A DNA stretch of 64,000 nt, taken from assembly GCA_964604675.1 (NCBI GenBank), contig CAZSAT010000026.1, forward strand, positions 1-64,000. Reading direction: 5' to 3'. The notes under the pieces were generated by a model. That model made no database searches. It was given only the letters and a program-made list of their open reading frames with translations, and had not been told where the DNA came from. Shown here piece after piece: positions 15,084 to 23,514 of this stretch. Made by a program: the position numbers and the translations under genes. The DNA comes from CAZSAT01 sp964604675 (lineage in GTDB: Bacteria; Myxococcota_A; UBA796; CAJQPC01). Positions within the stretch are counted from its first letter, which is position 1. The number at the start of each line of letters is the position of its first letter.

Positions 15084-17435
15084 ATGTTGTTGAGCCTCGC
15101 CCTCGCCCTCGCCAGCCCCCACCTCGAAGCCACCCAGGTGCTCCTGGTGGTCGACGACTCCGACTCGATGGGGCAGCTGGCCTTCGATCCGAAGAACCCC
15201 CTCGACAGCCGGTGGGACCTGGTCCGCCAGGCCGCGCCGGTCTGGCTGGACGAGCTGGTCGACGCCGAGGTCGGGGCGGTCAACGTGGGGGGGGACTGCG
15301 GCTCGCGTCCGAGCGTGAACCTGCCGGTGGGCACGCCCCACGACGAGGTGCTGGGCGCGATCCTCGCTTCGGGCCCGCACGGCGCCACGAAGCTGAACGC
15401 CGCGCTACGCGACGCCCCAAAGATGTTTCAGCAGGGTGTCACCGGCGCCAAGCGCATCGTGCTGCTCAGCGACGGCCTGAACTCCTGCGCACCCGAGGTC
15501 TCGAGCTGCGACCTCGCCAAGGATCTGCACGCGGACCACGGCATCGTGATCGACGTGGTCGCGCTCGGCTCCGATGCGGGCCTGGCCGACGAGTTCCAGT
15601 GCATCACGGGCGTGACCGGCGGCACCTACACGGCACCGACCGGCCTGGAGGAGCTGACCAACATCCAGCTCCCCACCCTCGACCCGCTCCGCTACCTCGT
15701 GCTGGCCCTCGGGCTGCTCACGCTGGGGCTGAGCGGTCGCCTCGTGTACCGCCATGCACGGCACGCGCTCGGCTGGACCACCCGCCGCGCGGGCCTGGCT
15801 GGGATCTGGAGCTTCGGCGGCGGCACGGCGCTGCTCTACCTGGTCCTGTTCGTGGGCACCGGCGTGGTCAGCGCGCTCCTCGGAGCGGCGGCGCTCGGTG
15901 CCGCGCTCGCCTGGTCGGCGCGACGCCCCAAGGTGCTCGCGCTCCTGGCCCTGCTGGCCCTGCCCGGGGCCGCCCAGGCCGCCGACACGCTGGTGGCGGA
16001 GCCGCGGACCGGCGAGCCCCGCTTCCACCACGTGCTGGCGCTGGACCTCTCCGGCACGATGAGCAAGTACCTGGCGCCCACGAAGACCCTCGTGCTCCGC
16101 TACGTGGAGCTCTTCACGGTGCCCGGCGAAGAGCTCACGCTGGTCACCTTCGGCATCGACGGCCAGGGCAGCGCCCGCGAGGTCACCACCTTCACCGTCC
16201 CTCGGGCCGGCGCGGCCGAGCTGCTGGACCGGCAGCTGGCCGACCTGAACATCCAGAACCCCAGCGGGACGAAGACCCTCTTCCAGCCCCTCGAGCACCT
16301 GCTCGAGACCAACGTGTTGCCCGAGGCACGGCTGGAGCCCGTGGTCCTGGTGCTCTCCGACGGCCGCTCCGACGACGCCCAGCACGACACACCCTTCGAG
16401 GCCTTCGCGGCGCGCGGGCTCTACAGCGCCCCCGGCATCACCGGCTGGAAGGTGGCGGTGGCAGGCGGCCAGAGCCTGGACCTGCAGCCCCTGTTCCAGG
16501 CCCCGCTCACCCCGGGGCGCGGGCAGCGCTCGAAGGCGGTCCCGCTCCCGGCCCTCGACCCCTGCCTGCTCGACCCGACGCTCGACCTGCGCACCGGCTC
16601 CACGCTGACCCTCGAGCCCCCGCTGGCCTTCTGGCAGGACACCTCCACGGGACGCCTCGATCTGAGCGTGGCCAGCGAGTGCCCGGTGTCCCGCCAGATC
16701 GACTACAGCGTGGTGGTGCGGCGCGGCAACGAGGCCGTGACCATCGCCGAGGAGCACGGCCTGGTCGTGACGCCCACGCCGGTCGTGCGCAGCCACGAGG
16801 TGCACTGGACCGCCCGCGGTGAAGGAGAGAGCGAGTGGGCGATCGAGGTGCTGAAGGACCAGGGCGACACCGAGCGCAAGCTGCACCCCACCCCCGAGCG
16901 CATCCTGGTGGTGGAGCGGAGCTGGTTCGCCACCTGGGGTCCCGCGGTGGGCGGCGCCGGCCTCGGCGCCTCGCTCCTCCTCGGTGCGGGCGTGCTCGTC
17001 TTCCGCAGGCGCCTGCGGAAGGAGAAGCGACGGGCCTCCTGGTTCAGCACGGGCCCCGGCAGCCAGCCCGCCCCCCTGTCGGTGGGTTCGCCCGTCGCGG
17101 TCGGACCCGGCGCCCCCTTGAACGTGCCCGACGCTCCGTGTCCCCTGGGCACCTACACGCTCCTGCCGGACCGACGGACCTTCCTCGTGACACCGGCTCC
17201 GGGGCTCCACGTGCAGGGTGCGAGCCTCGGCGCCGGGCTCGCCGCGGTCGGACCGACGCAGGTGACGGTGGGCCAGACCCTGGTGTTCGTGGCCGGCGGC
17301 CAGCGGATCCCGGTCACGGTGATGCCGGCCACGCCGGGGCTGGACATGGGCTTTGGTGCGACGAGCGCCCCCGCGGCTCCCCTCGACGGCTTCGCCGAGG
17401 TGGGTGTGGGTGGCGGCAACGACATGCTGGTGTGA
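15084..17435 (+). CDS. Membrane protein with two vWA domains
   Basis: This 783-residue protein starts with a signal or anchor helix, then a vWA domain with the metal site DDSDS (residues 24-28, DxSxS pattern). Two or three membrane helices follow at about 207-303. A second vWA domain has DLSGT at about residues 321-325. Another helix lies at about 629-650, followed by a Pro/Gly-rich tail. Two vWA domains therefore sit on the outer face between helices, with a cytoplasmic tail. vWA proteins bind partners through a bound metal and are the usual partners of MoxR ATPases, one of which is encoded in the same island. It follows the tubulin-like gene by 15 bases. Confidence 0.8.
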   Translation: MLLSLALALASPHLEATQVLLVVDDSDSMGQLAFDPKNPLDSRWDLVRQAAPVWLDELVDAEVGAVNVGGDCGSRPSVNLPVGTPHDEVLGAILASGPHGATKLNAALRDAPKMFQQGVTGAKRIVLLSDGLNSCAPEVSSCDLAKDLHADHGIVIDVVALGSDAGLADEFQCITGVTGGTYTAPTGLEELTNIQLPTLDPLRYLVLALGLLTLGLSGRLVYRHARHALGWTTRRAGLAGIWSFGGGTALLYLVLFVGTGVVSALLGAAALGAALAWSARRPKVLALLALLALPGAAQAADTLVAEPRTGEPRFHHVLALDLSGTMSKYLAPTKTLVLRYVELFTVPGEELTLVTFGIDGQGSAREVTTFTVPRAGAAELLDRQLADLNIQNPSGTKTLFQPLEHLLETNVLPEARLEPVVLVLSDGRSDDAQHDTPFEAFAARGLYSAPGITGWKVAVAGGQSLDLQPLFQAPLTPGRGQRSKAVPLPALDPCLLDPTLDLRTGSTLTLEPPLAFWQDTSTGRLDLSVASECPVSRQIDYSVVVRRGNEAVTIAEEHGLVVTPTPVVRSHEVHWTARGEGESEWAIEVLKDQGDTERKLHPTPERILVVERSWFATWGPAVGGAGLGASLLLGAGVLVFRRRLRKEKRRASWFSTGPGSQPAPLSVGSPVAVGPGAPLNVPDAPCPLGTYTLLPDRRTFLVTPAPGLHVQGASLGAGLAAVGPTQVTVGQTLVFVAGGQRIPVTVMPATPGLDMGFGATSAPAAPLDGFAEVGVGGGNDMLV

Positions 17436-17445
17436 GGAGCGGACG

Positions 17446-17724
17446 ATGACGACAACGATGATGGGGGCCTGCGCGCTCCTGGTGATCCTGCTGCTGGCGT
17501 GCGCCGCGCTCTACCGACGCTTCCGGCGCGCGCGCTGGCTGGCCGGTGGGCTGTCCACCGCCACCCTGGCGGCCCTGGGCTGCACCATCGCGGCCGCCAC
17601 GCTGGTGGCGGGAACGGCCTGGCTCGTGCCCCTCGCCCTGGCGGTGCTGCTGGTGGTCGCGGCCCACCTGCGGGCGGCCACGACCGGACGGATCGAGGTG
17701 GCCAACGCCGGGATGCTGCTGTGA
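17446..17724 (+). CDS. Small membrane protein (92 aa)
   Basis: This 92-residue protein has likely membrane helices at about residues 6-22, 34-52 and 55-75 with a basic loop (YRRFRRARW) after the first. ATG 17446 was chosen for the GAGGAG ribosome site 7 bases upstream, just after the vWA stop. It ends in a GTGA overlap with the CAP lipoprotein. No family is recognised; it probably joins the vWA protein in the membrane. Confidence 0.65.
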   Translation: MTTTMMGACALLVILLLACAALYRRFRRARWLAGGLSTATLAALGCTIAAATLVAGTAWLVPLALAVLLVVAAHLRAATTGRIEVANAGMLL

Positions 17725-18209
17725 CCGGGCGCCTCCTCGCGCTGATCGGCGCGCTGATCTGCGGGTGCTCGGAGGGTCTCGCCCAGCCGCTGGACCCGGA
17801 GGCCCGTGCCATGTGGGAGCTGGTGAACGAGGCCCGCGCCAGCAGCCGCTACGCCGCCGAGACCGGCGGCGACGCCCGCGCCCTGGCCTGGGACCGCGAC
17901 CTGGCCAAGGTGGCCAGGCGGCAGGCGCGGCACATGCTCGAGCACGACTACTTCGCCCACGTGGACCCGAACGGCACGGGCCCCTCGGACCGCGTCGACG
18001 CCGCGGGCATCCCCTGGACGGCGGTGGGCGAGAACATCGCGTGGCACGGAAGCGTAGGCAGCGCCCACGCGGCCTTCATGGACGAGCCGCCGTTCCAGCC
18101 CAACCACCGAGCCACCATCCTCGATCCGCGCTTCACGCACCTCGGCGTCGGCACGGTTCGGGATGGTGCAGGTCGGGTCATCATCGTGCAGGTGTTCCGA
18201 CGCGGGTGA
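17721..18209 (+). CDS. CAP/SCP-domain lipoprotein
   Basis: This 162-residue protein starts with a short lipoprotein signal (LLALIGALICGC) and then a CAP (SCP/PR-1) domain. Visible hallmarks are LVNEARASS (family 'N..R' helix), LAWDRDLAKVARRQARHM, HDYFAHVDPNG, VGENIAWH and RFTHLGVGTV, the last being the conserved end of bacterial CAP proteins. It is therefore outside the cytoplasm, tethered to a membrane. Bacterial CAP proteins are of largely unknown function. The GTG start overlaps the previous stop. Its place at the end of the tubulin/vWA operon gives the system an envelope-facing part. Confidence 0.85.
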   Translation: MTGRLLALIGALICGCSEGLAQPLDPEARAMWELVNEARASSRYAAETGGDARALAWDRDLAKVARRQARHMLEHDYFAHVDPNGTGPSDRVDAAGIPWTAVGENIAWHGSVGSAHAAFMDEPPFQPNHRATILDPRFTHLGVGTVRDGAGRVIIVQVFRRG

Positions 18210-18239
18210 CTGTCAGGTTCGGCACCGTGGGGGTTCCTC
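18210..18239 (+). promoter_or_regulatory. Island promoter site F (CTGTCAGGT box, N15, TTCCTC)
   Basis: CTGTCAGGTT at 18210-18219 starts right after the CAP gene's TGA, and TTCCTC lies at 18234-18239. It drives the GAFTGA ATPase gene. Confidence 0.65.
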
Positions 18240-18254
18240 GGATCGAGGTGACCC

Positions 18255-19322
<1,068 letters not shown>

Positions 19323-19353
19323 ACCGACGCACAGGTAGGATCGAGACGGCCGA

Positions 19354-19383
19354 CTGTCAGGTCGTCGCCGACGCTCCCTCCAC
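19354..19383 (+). promoter_or_regulatory. Island promoter site E (CTGTCAGGT box, N15, CTCCAC)
   Basis: CTGTCAGGTC at 19354-19363 is followed by CTCCAC at 19378-19383. The receiver gene's ATG (19389) is only 5 bases beyond, so its message is probably leaderless. Confidence 0.65.
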
Positions 19384-19388
19384 CCGCC

Positions 19389-19823
19389 ATGACGCCACGC
19401 CTCCTCCTCGTCGAAGACTCCGTCGACCGTGTCGAGTGGTTCCAGACGCACCTGGACCCCGCGCTCCGCCTGCTCTGGACGCCCGACGCCGGGCGGGCCA
19501 TCGGCACCATCCGGCGCGACCGGGGGGCGGGCTGGGCCGGCCTGCTGCTCGACCACGACCTGACGGAGCGCTGCTCCACCGAGCAGATCAGCGGCTCGGG
19601 CACCAACGTGGTCGACGCCGTGATCCGCTACGTGCCGCGTCACCTGCCGGTGTTCGTGCACTCGGCCAACGTCACCAAGGGTCCCGAGATGGCCGCGCGG
19701 CTCGCGGCTAGCGGCTTCGACGTGACCCGGGCGACCTTCGCGTCGGTGAGCGTGCCCATGTTCCGCGACTGGCAGGCCGAAGCGCTGGAGAGCTGGGAGG
19801 CCTACCAGGACGAGGAGCCCTGA
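19389..19823 (+). CDS. cPPR-type receiver-like protein
   Basis: This 144-residue protein resembles the cyclic-phosphate processing receiver (cPPR) family, a receiver-fold group found in bacterial conflict loci. The N-terminal acidic pair LLLVEDS (Glu9, Asp10), the central GLLLDHDLTE (Asp55) and the FVHSANVTKGPEM motif with Lys97 correspond to the receiver core. The extra HDL motif and the following Ser/Asn-rich loop set it apart from ordinary response regulators. No histidine kinase is nearby. cPPR domains are predicted to process cyclic or cyclised phosphates of nucleotides or RNA; that role is inferred. It has its own copy of the island promoter and starts leaderless. Confidence 0.7.
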   Translation: MTPRLLLVEDSVDRVEWFQTHLDPALRLLWTPDAGRAIGTIRRDRGAGWAGLLLDHDLTERCSTEQISGSGTNVVDAVIRYVPRHLPVFVHSANVTKGPEMAARLAASGFDVTRATFASVSVPMFRDWQAEALESWEAYQDEEP

Positions 19824-19845
19824 AGGCCGCCGGTCTGCGGGGCAC

Positions 19846-19875
19846 CTGTCAGGTTCCAGCCGACCCACGCTCTCC
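19846..19875 (+). promoter_or_regulatory. Island promoter site C (CTGTCAGGT box, N15, CTCTCC)
   Basis: CTGTCAGGTT at 19846-19855 is followed by CTCTCC at 19870-19875. It drives the nuclease-like gene at 19896. Confidence 0.7.
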
Positions 19876-19895
19876 TCCATGAACCAGGAGAGTTC

Positions 19896-20990
19896 ATGCT
19901 TCACCAGTCCCTCCACGACGCCCACGACGCCCTCGGCCGCCTGGCCGATCTGCCCTGCATCACCGCCGAGGTCCGCGGCCGCTTCGCCTCGGCGCACAGC
20001 GCCCTCGAGGGTGCGATCGATCAGCTCGGGGCGCTCGACGCCTTCGACCTCGACAAGCTGCTCGACACCGAGGAGGCGCCGGCCGAGGCGCTCCACCCCT
20101 GGTTCCACCGCCGGGACGCGGCCGAGCTGTGGAACCGTCGGGACGGCTCGCCGCTGCTCGACGCGCTCATCCGTGGTGGGCTCGACCCCATCGAGTCCTT
20201 CGCGCTCGGCGAGCAATCGCTGGCGACCGCCGAGGTGCTGGGTGCCAACATCGACGTGTTGTCGGGCTGGCTCCGGGTGGCCAACGCCGTGCTGCGCGAA
20301 GCGCGCAAGAAGCACGGTGACGGCCGCTCGCTCAAGGCGCGCGACCTCACGATGAGCTTCTCGCCTCCGCGGGACATCGGCCCGCGCCGTGCCCTGCGCG
20401 ACGCGCTGAACCGCCTCGCCGCGCTCGGCGTGCTCGTGGACCCGGTCCCGACCGACCGCAAGACCCTGCAGTACAAGCCGCGCTGGAAGGTGCGGCTCAC
20501 CGGCGACGCCGACGTGCACCGCCTGCTGACCGGAGAGTGGCTCACGGCCTACGCGGCCCTGGTCGTGCGGGACCACCTCCGACGCATCCAGGCCTCCGCC
20601 GACAGCCTGTGCCTGTTCCGGGCCCATGCTGCACCGGATCTCGGGCGCTGGCGCGCCGAAGCGGATCTGTTGGTGCTCGCCGAGGTCGACGGACGGCCGA
20701 AGCTCCTGTGGGTCGAGTGCAAGTCGGGCAACCCCGCACGGATCCGTGCCGAGCGGCTGGGCGCGCAGAAGCTCGGGCTCGAGCGCGTGCTGCAGCGCCT
20801 CGGACGCCGCGGGCTCAGCCCGGAGGTGGTGTGCGTGGTGCCGCCGCCGCGCGGCAAGAGCGATCGGCAGGCCCACGCCGACCTGGGCGGTCGCCTCACG
20901 GCCGAAGGGATCGCGCTGTGCGACACGCGCGGCCTGCGGGCGTGGCTGGAGCAGGCGATCTGCTACGACGACCCGATGACGGAGGAGTGA
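19896..20990 (+). CDS. PD-(D/E)XK nuclease-like protein
   Basis: The 364-residue protein has a helical N-terminal half (residues 1-150), a winged-helix-like middle (about 150-215) and a C-terminal restriction-endonuclease-like core. The active-site pattern is EAD at 255-257 and VECKSG at 273-278 (Asp257, Glu274, Lys276), as in PD-(D/E)XK nucleases such as DUF1887/Card1-type proteins. It is likely a DNA or RNA cutting effector. ATG 19896 has AGGAGAG 3 bases upstream and sits behind island promoter C. It is convergent with the DUF4145 gene, the two stop codons being adjacent at 20990/20991. No other nuclease motif as clear as this is seen in the island. Confidence 0.75.
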   Translation: MLHQSLHDAHDALGRLADLPCITAEVRGRFASAHSALEGAIDQLGALDAFDLDKLLDTEEAPAEALHPWFHRRDAAELWNRRDGSPLLDALIRGGLDPIESFALGEQSLATAEVLGANIDVLSGWLRVANAVLREARKKHGDGRSLKARDLTMSFSPPRDIGPRRALRDALNRLAALGVLVDPVPTDRKTLQYKPRWKVRLTGDADVHRLLTGEWLTAYAALVVRDHLRRIQASADSLCLFRAHAAPDLGRWRAEADLLVLAEVDGRPKLLWVECKSGNPARIRAERLGAQKLGLERVLQRLGRRGLSPEVVCVVPPPRGKSDRQAHADLGGRLTAEGIALCDTRGLRAWLEQAICYDDPMTEE

Positions 20991-22493
20991 TCAGGCGTAG
21001 TTGAAGGGGAGCTGGTCGAAGGCCGAGCGCTCGCCGAGCCCGAAAGCTTCGTCGTCGTGCCACGGGCGGAGGTTGAAGGGCGGCGCCGGCGGCTTCGTCC
21101 CCTCCGCAGCCGCCACGAAGCACGCCGCGCGCCAGCCGTTGAGGGTGCTCTTGTCCACCGTCGTGCGCAGGGCGCCCAACAGCCGCGAAGTCTTCCCAGG
21201 CTCCAACAGACATAGTGCGCCAGCCACATTGGACACGGGGTGTGGCAGCGCGGTCTCCTTCGTGACCCAAGGGAGGTTTCGAAGCACCTGGTCGATGGGC
21301 ACCTCGAGATCCAGCACCAGGGCCGCCTTCAGCGCCGCCGCCAGGCGAAAACCGGCCACGCTCCAGCCCTCCCGCAGGGCCTCGAGCGGGGCAGCGTCGA
21401 CCAGCCGCACGACCTCGGCGCGCTCGTGCCGTTCGAGCGCACCACCCTGCCGCACGACCTCCACGAGGGCATGCAGGCGGTAGGTGTCCTGAGTGTCCCG
21501 ATCCCCTGGCTCGCTGAAGCACGCCTTCGCGCGCTGGAACGTGGCGGCCGCTCGACGAGCCAGGTCGGGGTCCCGACGAGCGTGGGCGAGGTGGCCCAGG
21601 ACCTGACCCTGTGTGCCGAGCACGGCTCCCTTCTGCCAGTCGCGGATAGGGAGGTCCTCCAGGTCGCTCGGCGCCAGGATCTCCCGTGCGTCGCGCCACT
21701 CGACGAGCTCGGTGACCACGTCGAGGGCCTTCTCCAGCTGGAGCACGTTCAGGAGGGCGACGGCGTGCCGGTTGTGGAGGTGCACGACCTCTTCGAGCGC
21801 CACGGGGTCGCCCCACGCCACCAGCCGACGGCTGCGCGCCGGGTCGCGCGGGGACGGGGGCTCGCCCTTGTGGTTCGAGGCCGCTCGGCGGATGCTCTCC
21901 TGGCGAAGCCGGATGAGGTCGAGCTGCAGGGCATCGACGTTCCCGCGGTCGAGGACAGCGAAGTCCACCACCACCAGCTCCTCGGCCGCAGCGTAGGAGC
22001 GCTCCTTCTCCACCAGCCGCTCGGCCTCGTCCAGCCGTGCGTGCTCCACTCGGGTGAGCCGTTCTCGCTTGTCGGCAGATTCGGGCACCACGATCTGGTG
22101 CGGCTCGGGGGTACCCAGGTACCAGGCCCACGCCCGCGCCATCCCGAGCAGCCTCTTGCGGGCCACCTTGTCCCAGACGGCGGGCGCTGGGGGATTCAGG
22201 CTGCTCACGTGGACAGCGTCGTTGCCCTTCATGCGTGCCTTGTGCAGGGACGTCACCACCCTGGCGGGCAAGAACCCTTCGAGCCCCTGGATTCGAAGGA
22301 ACAGAGAGTCCTCCTCATCCACCGACAGGTTGTGCCGGGTCTCGAGGGCACGCACGAGCAGCTCGGCCATCTGACGAATGCGGACCAGCGACAGGTCCGG
22401 CTGCTCGACCAGCAGGTCCTCGGCCTCCACCGCCCAGTGGTGCAGGATGGGAAAGCGCGGCGTCGGGGGAAGGTTGGGCGACATGCGACCCAC
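20991..22493 (-). CDS. DUF4145-like (HEPN-type) helical protein
   Basis: This 500-residue protein begins with a DUF4145-like module: residues 20-95 (AEDLLVEQPDLSLVRIRQMA, then LVRALETRHNL and the MKGNDAVH motif) match the helical domain found at the N-terminus of some restriction enzymes and related to HEPN. The rest is helical with possible TPR-like units (HALVEVVRQGG, LARRAAATFQRAKACF). GTG 22493 has AGGAGG 4 bases upstream, which favours it over ATG 22484. It is the only island gene after 6.4 kb on the minus strand apart from sigma-like factor B, and I see no CTGTCAGGT box for it. HEPN-type domains often act as RNases or as sensors; catalytic R-x4-6-H is not evident. Confidence 0.6.
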   Translation of the reverse strand: MGRMSPNLPPTPRFPILHHWAVEAEDLLVEQPDLSLVRIRQMAELLVRALETRHNLSVDEEDSLFLRIQGLEGFLPARVVTSLHKARMKGNDAVHVSSLNPPAPAVWDKVARKRLLGMARAWAWYLGTPEPHQIVVPESADKRERLTRVEHARLDEAERLVEKERSYAAAEELVVVDFAVLDRGNVDALQLDLIRLRQESIRRAASNHKGEPPSPRDPARSRRLVAWGDPVALEEVVHLHNRHAVALLNVLQLEKALDVVTELVEWRDAREILAPSDLEDLPIRDWQKGAVLGTQGQVLGHLAHARRDPDLARRAAATFQRAKACFSEPGDRDTQDTYRLHALVEVVRQGGALERHERAEVVRLVDAAPLEALREGWSVAGFRLAAALKAALVLDLEVPIDQVLRNLPWVTKETALPHPVSNVAGALCLLEPGKTSRLLGALRTTVDKSTLNGWRAACFVAAAEGTKPPAPPFNLRPWHDDEAFGLGERSAFDQLPFNYA

Positions 22494-22520
22494 GGGGCCT
22501 CCTCATGGCAGCAACGGCCG

Positions 22521-22550
22521 CTGTCAGGTTCACCCAGCGCCCGCCTCCCC
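22521..22550 (+). promoter_or_regulatory. Island promoter site D (CTGTCAGGT box, N15, CTCCCC)
   Basis: CTGTCAGGTT at 22521-22530 is followed by CTCCCC at 22545-22550. It drives the MoxR/DUF2201 gene pair and is the most downstream copy. Confidence 0.7.
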
Positions 22551-22572
22551 GGAGTGTACCCAGGACGGCCGC

Positions 22573-23514
22573 ATGCCCCTGCCGATCTCCCCCACCCTCA
22601 CCACCGAGCTCGACACCTGCCGCACCGCACAGGTCCCGCTGCTCCTCGTCGGCCCCCACGGCATCGGCAAGTCCCAGTTCGTCGAGACCTGGGCCGAGGC
22701 CCGCGGGCTCCCGTGCGTGGTGCTCGACCTGAGCCTCCTGGAGCCTCAGGATCTCCAGGGGCTGCCGTACCGCGACGAGCACGTGACCCGCTACGCCGCG
22801 CCCGCCGAGCTGCCGCAGGAGGGCCCCTGCGTGCTGGTGTTCGAGGAGCTCAACCGCTGCGACCGCGCCGTGCGGCAGCCCACGCTGCAGCTGCTCACCG
22901 CCCGCAAGCTCAACAGCTACCGGCTCCCCGCCGACACCACCCTCGTGGCCTGCATCAACCCCGACGACGACACCTACGAGGTCGACGCCCTCGACCCCGC
23001 CCTGCTCGACCGCTTCGTGCGGCTCGAGGTCGAGGCCTCCCTGACCCACTGGACCCGGTGGGCCAAACAGCAGGGCCTTCCCGGCGCGCTCCTGGCCTTC
23101 CTCGGCCGCCACCCGAAGGTCTTCACCGAGGCCTCCCCGCGCTCCTGGGAACAGGCCTCCCGCCTGCTCGTGGCCGGGCTCCGGGCCGAACGACCCGCCC
23201 GCGATCTCGTCACCCTCCTGGGCGCCAAGCTCGGCGAGCGGGTGGCCCGAGCCCTCGTGAGCGAGCTGGCGGAGACCCCGGACACGCTCACCCCCACCCA
23301 GATCCTGCAGCGCCCGCAAGACGCCGCCCAGCGCGTGCGCACCTGGACGAGCCTCGGCCGGCTGGACCTGGTCGCCAGCACCTTCCACGCGCTCGAGGCC
23401 CACCTCGCCGCGAACCCCGTGAGCGACCCGGAGCGCGTGCTGGTGGTGCTGGACGCCGCCCCGGAAGACCTCGCGCTCCCGCTGCTCGACGCGATCGAGC
23501 AGGCGGCCAAGTGA
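22573..23514 (+). CDS. MoxR-family AAA+ ATPase
   Basis: The 313-residue protein is a MoxR-type AAA+ ATPase. Walker A is GPHGIGKS (27-34), Walker B is LVFEELNR (88-95), followed by the family's NRC/D..VRQPTLQLL helix, sensor 1 (LVACINPDDD) and LLDRFVRLEV with the arginine-finger Arg. MoxR proteins form ring chaperones that remodel targets brought by a vWA partner, as with RavA and ViaA in E. coli. The gene is coupled to the DUF2201 vWA/metallopeptidase (GTGA overlap) and sits behind island promoter D. The dual-vWA membrane protein at 15084 may be a second client. Confidence 0.88.
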   Translation: MPLPISPTLTTELDTCRTAQVPLLLVGPHGIGKSQFVETWAEARGLPCVVLDLSLLEPQDLQGLPYRDEHVTRYAAPAELPQEGPCVLVFEELNRCDRAVRQPTLQLLTARKLNSYRLPADTTLVACINPDDDTYEVDALDPALLDRFVRLEVEASLTHWTRWAKQQGLPGALLAFLGRHPKVFTEASPRSWEQASRLLVAGLRAERPARDLVTLLGAKLGERVARALVSELAETPDTLTPTQILQRPQDAAQRVRTWTSLGRLDLVASTFHALEAHLAANPVSDPERVLVVLDAAPEDLALPLLDAIEQAAK

